The position numbers and the translations under genes are program-made. From Tetragenococcus sp041859945 (GTDB lineage Bacteria; Bacillota; Bacilli; Lactobacillales; Enterococcaceae), in the NCBI GenBank assembly GCA_041859945.1, contig JBFLGC010000001.1, forward strand, positions 55,371 through 119,370: a DNA stretch of 64,000 nucleotides, in the 5' to 3' direction. The notes beneath the pieces are model-generated. The model was not told where the DNA came from and searched no databases. It worked only from the letters and a program-made list of their open reading frames with translations. Position 1 is the stretch's first letter; each line of letters opens with the position of its first letter. Positions 59,363-64,000 of this stretch are shown one piece after another.

Positions 59363-61276
59363 TTAATGAATCGGTCGCAATAAACGTAAGCCATTTAAGA
59401 TAACGATCAAGGTACTACCTTCATGGGCTAAAACCCCGATGCCGATATCCATTTTCCCAAGGATATTCAAAAGCGACAACAAGACTACAACAGCCATGGC
59501 AAAAATAATATTTTCCCAGACGATCCGGTCTAATTTTTTGGAAAGAGCATGCGCATAAGAAAATTTACTCAAATCATTTTGCATGATGACCGCATCAGCG
59601 ACATCCATCGCCACATCCGTCCCATTGCCCATGGCAAAGCCAATATCAGCTTTCACTAAAGCAGGTGCGTCATTGATCCCATCGCCGACCATAGCAGTAG
59701 GCCCATACTGCTCTTGAAGTGAGGCAATGATCGCTGCTTTATTTTCAGGAAGGACATTGGCTACGACGCCGTCGACGCCAAGTTGTGCGGCCACTGCTTG
59801 ACCCGTCCGCCCAGAATCACCAGTGAGCATTGCTGTGTGGATACCTTGACTCTTCAAATAAGTGATCACATTTTGGGCCCGCTCATCAGGAACGTCCATT
59901 AAGCCAAGGGCACAACAAACTTGATCGTTTTCACTAAAGTAAACTACGGTCTTGCCTGTTTGTTCCCATTCTTCACGCTTTTTTTGGATGATATCTGGAG
60001 CATCGGCAAATAGCGCTGGTTTGCCGATACGATACTGATTGGTGCCAGAAATAGCGACAAGGCCTTTACCGATTTTATTCGTGACTTCTAATTGTAAATC
60101 AGTGGCAACCGGAAACTTTTGTAAAATAGCTTCGGCCAAAGGATGGTTAGCACTTTTTTCCATAGCTACGATCTGTTCGGTCCATTCTTGTGCCTTCTTT
60201 TCATCGGCAAAATAGACATCGGTGACGACTGGTTTCCCTTTTGTTAAAGTTCCTGTTTTGTCAAAGGCCACCGCTTTGATGTCGGCCAGATTAGCCAAAT
60301 ACGCGCCGCCTTTAAAAAGGACCCCACGTTTAGCTAAATTGGAGATCCCGGATAAAGTGGCCGGGACCGCACTTGCTGCCAGCGCACAAGGCGACGCCGT
60401 CACGAGCAAAACAATACCACGGTAAAAACTGGTTTGCCAGCTCCAACCAAAAAGAAAAGGCGCCACCAGGATGAATAGTGGGATAATGAACAACACAGCT
60501 TTGGCATAGACTGGTTCGATTTTCTTGATTTTACTAGCCGGTTTGGAAAGATTGGCTTGCGAACTTTCAACCAGTTGCAAAATTTTAGAAAAGACGTTTT
60601 CCGTGCTTTCCTTTGTCACTTCCATGACAAAATTTCCTTGGCCATTGATCGTGCCACCAAAAACTTCCGCACCGCGCATTTTTTCACGGGGCATGCTCTC
60701 GCCATTTATGGGCGATTCATCGATCGCACTAGCCCCTTCGATCAAAATACCATCCGTCGGCACTTGATCACCGGGTAACACTTTTAACCGGTCACCTATC
60801 ATAAGCGTTTCAACGGCCACTTTTTTGATTTTACCATCAGCTTGGATCAGACGCGCTTCTGTCGGGTTCAATTGCATTAAATTAGTGATTTCACGACGAC
60901 TCTTTCCTTCAGCATAATCTTCTAGGAAATGAGCACCCGCAAAAATCAAAATCAGCAAAGCCCCTTCATCAAAGTCACCGATCAAACAAGCACCAATAGC
61001 TGCCAAGGTCATCAGGATATGAACATTAGGATGAAATTTTCCCAAATGTTTCGAATCATGGATCGTGTCCTCGATACCCTCTGCAATCACGTGATAGCCC
61101 GCACAAATCAGGGTCACAAAAAATAAACTATTGGTTACCCAAAGCGGGAGCGGTAACAACCATGCCAACAAATAAATGATCACACCTGCGAAATAGAAAT
61201 AAAGCGGTCCGCCATGTTCATGAGAATGATCGTGGCTACAATTTGATTCATTATGATGAGCTTTTACATGTTCCAT
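59363..61276 (-). CDS. P1B-4-type heavy-metal ATPase (Fe/Co/Zn exporter class)
   Basis: 637 residues. Histidine-rich N-terminus (HHNESNCSHDHSHEH) in place of an HMA domain. Actuator NGESMP, phosphorylation site D339 in DKTGTLTKG, and hinge GDGINDAPAL. The membrane metal site is SPC (295-297) in helix 6 plus HEGST (about 618) in the last helix, the pairing that marks subgroup P1B-4. Relatives PfeT and FrvA export ferrous iron; zinc or cobalt is also possible. ATG with GAGGTGAAG. Promoter region has operator-like palindromes. Confidence 0.9.
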   Translation of the reverse strand: MEHVKAHHNESNCSHDHSHEHGGPLYFYFAGVIIYLLAWLLPLPLWVTNSLFFVTLICAGYHVIAEGIEDTIHDSKHLGKFHPNVHILMTLAAIGACLIGDFDEGALLILIFAGAHFLEDYAEGKSRREITNLMQLNPTEARLIQADGKIKKVAVETLMIGDRLKVLPGDQVPTDGILIEGASAIDESPINGESMPREKMRGAEVFGGTINGQGNFVMEVTKESTENVFSKILQLVESSQANLSKPASKIKKIEPVYAKAVLFIIPLFILVAPFLFGWSWQTSFYRGIVLLVTASPCALAASAVPATLSGISNLAKRGVLFKGGAYLANLADIKAVAFDKTGTLTKGKPVVTDVYFADEKKAQEWTEQIVAMEKSANHPLAEAILQKFPVATDLQLEVTNKIGKGLVAISGTNQYRIGKPALFADAPDIIQKKREEWEQTGKTVVYFSENDQVCCALGLMDVPDERAQNVITYLKSQGIHTAMLTGDSGRTGQAVAAQLGVDGVVANVLPENKAAIIASLQEQYGPTAMVGDGINDAPALVKADIGFAMGNGTDVAMDVADAVIMQNDLSKFSYAHALSKKLDRIVWENIIFAMAVVVLLSLLNILGKMDIGIGVLAHEGSTLIVILNGLRLLRPIH

Positions 61277-61313
61277 TTCAACTTCACCTCGTCTGTTTAT
61301 ATAGAAAACGTTT

Positions 61314-61374
61314 CATATGAACGTTCAATCATCTGTTCATATGTATAATACATGAATGACCATTCATTTGTCAA
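61314..61374 (-). promoter_or_regulatory. Promoter of the metal ATPase with two palindromes
   Basis: TTGACA (61369-61374), 18-bp spacer and TATTAT (61345-61350). The spacer holds ATGAATGACCATTCAT (61352-61367), a perfect 7-2-7 palindrome. Downstream of the -10 box CATATGAAC / GTTCATATG (61314-61322, 61335-61343) form a second inverted repeat. Placement fits repression by a metal sensor encoded elsewhere. Confidence 0.75.
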
Positions 61375-61413
61375 GCGAAAACTTAAAGAAATTGGTTAAA
61401 TTTTTTCTTCACT

Positions 61414-61907
61414 GTTACAATTCACGGCCGAATCAGCCGCTACACTACGAGATTGGCTTGCTGAAAGTCAGCCGTGGAACCGTCGCGAGCCTAAAGTCTC
61501 ACGACTTTCAAGCTTCAAACTCTCAGTAACCACTAAAGTGGCCACTGAGAGTAATTCACATTGAATTCTAAACACAATGATTTCGCAAGCCAATCTCTAC
61601 GTTCCGCTAGTTTTAGCTAAAATTTGTATGATCATTTTAAAAAATAAAATTTTGCGTTATTTGAGTTCTCAAATGAACAATTTAACCCAGTCGAATGAGT
61701 CGCTATTGCTAGCGAAACGAAACGAATGTGGCTGCGATGTTGCCGTGAAAAAGGAGCCAAGCTTCAAACGGGGACTGAACGCTTTAGCGTTTAATCCCCG
61801 TTTGAAGCTTGGCAGACCTGAGACCGTGGCTCAGGTAGGTCCCACAGCAGACAGTAGCAGACACAAACGCGCAAGTGTAGCGCTCAAATTTGACCGTGAA
61901 TTGTAAC
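61414..61907. mobile_element. MITE-like element, copy C (494 bp)
   Basis: Left end GTTACAATTCACGGCC, right end GACCGTGAATTGTAAC. The first 65 bp differ from copy A (read on the other strand) at only about five positions, and similarity continues to about 61690. It contains the shared hairpin at 61519-61552 and an extra 58-base stem-loop at 61756-61813 with perfect 19-bp arms starting GCCAAGCTTCAAACGGGG. No target duplication was seen. An open frame of 109 codons inside it is not considered a gene. Confidence 0.85.
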
Positions 61908-62018
61908 GACAAACTATTTTAAATTTATGCACTATTTTTAGCAAATTTGATGTCACAACTGGCTAAGTCCGACCGCAAGACTGCCAGTAAACCAAAAATT
62001 TCTTTAAGGAGACTTTTC

Positions 62019-63125
62019 ATGGAAAAATTAGCAATCATTGGTAATGGCGTGATCGGTGCGACGCTCGCCAATTATATAGATACAAGTAAATTTGAAGTGA
62101 CTGTTTTTGATGAAGGCGTCGGTCAAGCCACTAAAGCTAGCGCCGGCATCATTTCACCTTGGCTTTCCAAAAGGCGTAATAAAAAGTGGTATGCATTAGC
62201 TAGAGATGGCGCAGCCTTTTTTCCAAAATTACAAAAAGATCTTCACTTGAACGAGACGATTTACAAACAAAGTGGCACGCTTCTGATACGCTCTGAAAAA
62301 CAATTAGAGAGCTTGCAAAAATTGGCAGAGAGTCGGCGATCAGAAGCACCAGAGATCGGTGATATCAGCTATTTATCAGCCCAGGAAACCTCTAGTTATT
62401 TTCCTCTTTTAGCGCCTCAACCTTCGCTTCATATCAGTGGCGGGGGTCGCTTAGATGGAAAAAAATACTTGAACCATTTAAAAAATTTAGCTAAGGCAAA
62501 AGGAATTCATTTGGTTTTCCAAAAAGCTACACTTAGCGTAGAAAATGAGAAGCTGCAAATTCGAACGATCGACCAAGCCTTTATTTTTGATAAAGTGGCC
62601 CTTACGGCAGGACCCCATCTGCCAGAGCTTTTAGCATCATTTGAGCTGTCCGTCGATATCCGTCCGCAAAAGGGCCAACTACTTGTTTTTGATACACCTT
62701 ATTCTCAGAGCGGAAAATGGCCAGTCGCGATGCTAGATGGTGAAGCTGATTTGATCCCTTTTGAAAATGGTAAAATCATCTTAGGAGCCACCCATGAAAA
62801 TGAAGCGCGGTGGGATCTAGCCCCAACACAAGCAGCTTTCAAAAAATTGACCGAGTCTTCGCAAAGTTTTTTAAAAGATCCGCAAGATTTTTTAAAGTTT
62901 TTTGAACACTCTCGCGTCGGAACGCGGGCTTATACTGTTGATTTTGCTCCATTTTTTGGACCTCTGCCAAAACAGTCAAATATTGTCGTCGCCAGTGGTC
63001 TAGGTTCATCAGGACTGACGACCGGGCCTTACATCGGCTATCTATTGGCCGAATATTTCAACCATCGATCATGGTCTAAAGTCACTTATCAAAAACCGAT
63101 TGAAACTTATCTTCAGTGTAAATAA
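62019..63125 (+). CDS. FAD-dependent oxidoreductase, DadA/glycine-oxidase type
   Basis: 368 residues. N-terminal dinucleotide-binding motif (KLAIIGNGVIGATLANYI) with GxGxxG and the acidic end VTVFDE, then SAGIISPWLSKRR (the family's ASAGI segment). The C-terminal FAD closure is GTRAYTVDFAPFFGPLPKQSNIVVASGLGSSGLTTGP. It probably oxidises a D-amino acid, glycine or sarcosine. ATG 62019 with AAGGAG; an upstream 24-codon extension overlaps no ribosome site. The MITE-like copy C ends 111 bp upstream. Confidence 0.9.
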   Translation: MEKLAIIGNGVIGATLANYIDTSKFEVTVFDEGVGQATKASAGIISPWLSKRRNKKWYALARDGAAFFPKLQKDLHLNETIYKQSGTLLIRSEKQLESLQKLAESRRSEAPEIGDISYLSAQETSSYFPLLAPQPSLHISGGGRLDGKKYLNHLKNLAKAKGIHLVFQKATLSVENEKLQIRTIDQAFIFDKVALTAGPHLPELLASFELSVDIRPQKGQLLVFDTPYSQSGKWPVAMLDGEADLIPFENGKIILGATHENEARWDLAPTQAAFKKLTESSQSFLKDPQDFLKFFEHSRVGTRAYTVDFAPFFGPLPKQSNIVVASGLGSSGLTTGPYIGYLLAEYFNHRSWSKVTYQKPIETYLQCK

Positions 63126-63162
63126 AAGAGCTTTCGGAAAAAATCTTCCAAAGCTCTTTTTA
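63124..63162. terminator. Bidirectional terminator between convergent genes
   Basis: AAAAGAGCTTT / AAAGCTCTTTT arms plus an inner GGAA/TTCC pair, with T-runs on both strands. Confidence 0.85.
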
Positions 63163-63165
63163 TTT

Positions 63166-64000
63166 CTATTTAGCACCTAAAACATGAAAATTATGATTGA
63201 CTTGGGCTGTGATCACCGGATGTTTCCGCAAATATTCAGCGATCAATTCACTCATATCGATCTGTACTTCACGGATGATTTTTTCCGGTGTAAACATCGC
63301 ATAATTCCCTCCACCGACCGCTCGATACTGATTCATGACAACTTCCAATGAATCAGTCGGAAGGACTGGTTTCCCATGATAGGTCAGTGAAGTGATTCGT
63401 TGCTTGTTTTTTTGTGATAGATCGATCGTATAGTCGATGCCTTCATACATATCATAATTATAATACTGTGGTTTGGGTTGGACATATTTCGGATTAAAAC
63501 GGATTTGACCGTTCTCTAAAACAAAGTGATCCGCTGTTTGTTCTAAGGCTGCTTTCAAATCGGCCCCACTTATTTTTAGGACTGCTAAGGTATTCGGATA
63601 AATATAGTTCGTCAAAATATCCCGCATGGTGATCACTTCATTGAAGCCTTTGCCATCATTATTGAATAAAGCAGTACCAGATATATCAGCTCCGGTAGCT
63701 TCCATCTGTACCCGATTGATGAGTTCGATATACGGATGTTCGACTAAACGCGCCCGCTTGGGATCCCGAATGGTCATATCCCCTTCGACTCGTCCCACTG
63801 GTTGATCGAGCCAGTCTTCCAATTCCTCATTTAGATCCTGCATTTTACTCGCAATAGTAGGATCCACTTTTTCAGAACCCGTGGCATGGATCCTAGCTGT
63901 ACTGTCTAGCACTTTATAGCCCTCTGTTTCATCTAATTCCAAACATATCTCACCCACAAAAGCCCCTTGATAGCCTGGTTGGATCACGGGCACACCATTG
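63166..64000 (-). CDS. 5'-nucleotidase / 2',3'-cyclic phosphodiesterase family (3' part)
   Basis: 278 residues visible, cut by the window end. NGVPVIQPGYQGAFVGEICLE is the end of the metallophosphatase domain. The rest is the C-terminal 5'-nucleotidase domain with ALFNNDGKGFNEVITMRDILTNYIYPNTLAVLKISGADLKAALEQTAD and the substrate loop YNYDMYEGIDYTIDL. It ends in VLGAK with no C-terminal LPXTG anchor. UshA/YfkN-like enzymes are usually exported; the signal peptide would lie outside the window. Confidence 0.88.
   Translation of the reverse strand, partial: NGVPVIQPGYQGAFVGEICLELDETEGYKVLDSTARIHATGSEKVDPTIASKMQDLNEELEDWLDQPVGRVEGDMTIRDPKRARLVEHPYIELINRVQMEATGADISGTALFNNDGKGFNEVITMRDILTNYIYPNTLAVLKISGADLKAALEQTADHFVLENGQIRFNPKYVQPKPQYYNYDMYEGIDYTIDLSQKNKQRITSLTYHGKPVLPTDSLEVVMNQYRAVGGGNYAMFTPEKIIREVQIDMSELIAEYLRKHPVITAQVNHNFHVLGAK

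Noticed and set aside
61577..61906. 109-codon open frame on the plus strand
   Set aside because: It lies entirely inside the repeated non-coding element, runs through its 58-base stem-loop, has no ribosome site and matches no protein pattern.

Overview
This is a chromosomal segment of a low-GC Gram-positive bacterium of the Enterococcaceae. The main evidence is an ntpFIKECGABD operon for a Na+-type V/A-ATPase in the Enterococcus hirae order, a manLMN-manO mannose PTS driven by a sigma-54 activator, a scrA / scrB-scrR sucrose locus, strong AGGAGG ribosome sites and frequent TTG/GTG starts. A FliA-type (sigma-28) factor points to a motile lineage such as the Enterococcus gallinarum/casseliflavus group or a relative. 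The species is inferred, not shown.

Layout. (1) 1-3.7 kb holds small housekeeping genes: a partial ABC ATPase, a HAD phosphatase, an aldo/keto reductase, an unknown protein and a streptothricin-acetyltransferase-like GNAT. (2) 3.7-13.1 kb (minus) is a fructan/fructoside operon: two permeases, a lipoprotein binding protein, a GH32 hydrolase, a LacI regulator, a membrane-anchored GH32-like protein, a ROK fructokinase and an AraC regulator. A promoter at 13.1 kb with two LacI-type operators reads into it. (3) 13.4-27.1 kb (minus) is an alpha-mannoside locus: GH2, binding protein, two permeases, DUF624 protein, GH92, glutaminase-like DUF4965 protein, GH92 and GH125. It is divergent from an ArsR-type regulator at 27.4 kb. 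Neither ABC system encodes its own ATPase. (4) 28.9-35.6 kb is the sigma-54 controlled mannose PTS. (5) 35.9-39.1 kb pairs a GH36 alpha-galactosidase with an SDH-type Clp-fold protein. (6) 39.5-44.2 kb is the sucrose locus. (7) 44.4-47.9 kb holds LURP-one, SPFH, TrhO and alpha/beta-hydrolase genes. (8) 48.2-57.1 kb is the V-ATPase operon headed by an Rrf2 regulator. Its ntpC is interrupted by an in-frame TAA. (9) 57.5-64 kb holds fliA, a degenerate gene-poor stretch, a P1B-4 metal ATPase, a DadA-like FAD oxidoreductase and a partial 5'-nucleotidase.

The genes mostly form carbohydrate import and degradation modules under local control: LacI and AraC for fructans, ScrR for sucrose, an ArsR-type protein for mannosides, and sigma-54 plus a LevR-type activator for mannose PTS. 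The V-ATPase would energise Na+ export.

Two repeat phenomena are not explained by genes. First, five intergenic gaps hold short tandem arrays with a 42-44 bp period. Four of them fold into repeated hairpins, with stem sequences that differ from locus to locus. Second, three copies of a 157-494 bp non-coding element share TTACAATTCACGGCC inverted termini. One copy is flanked by a perfect 8-bp direct repeat, so it behaves like a MITE.
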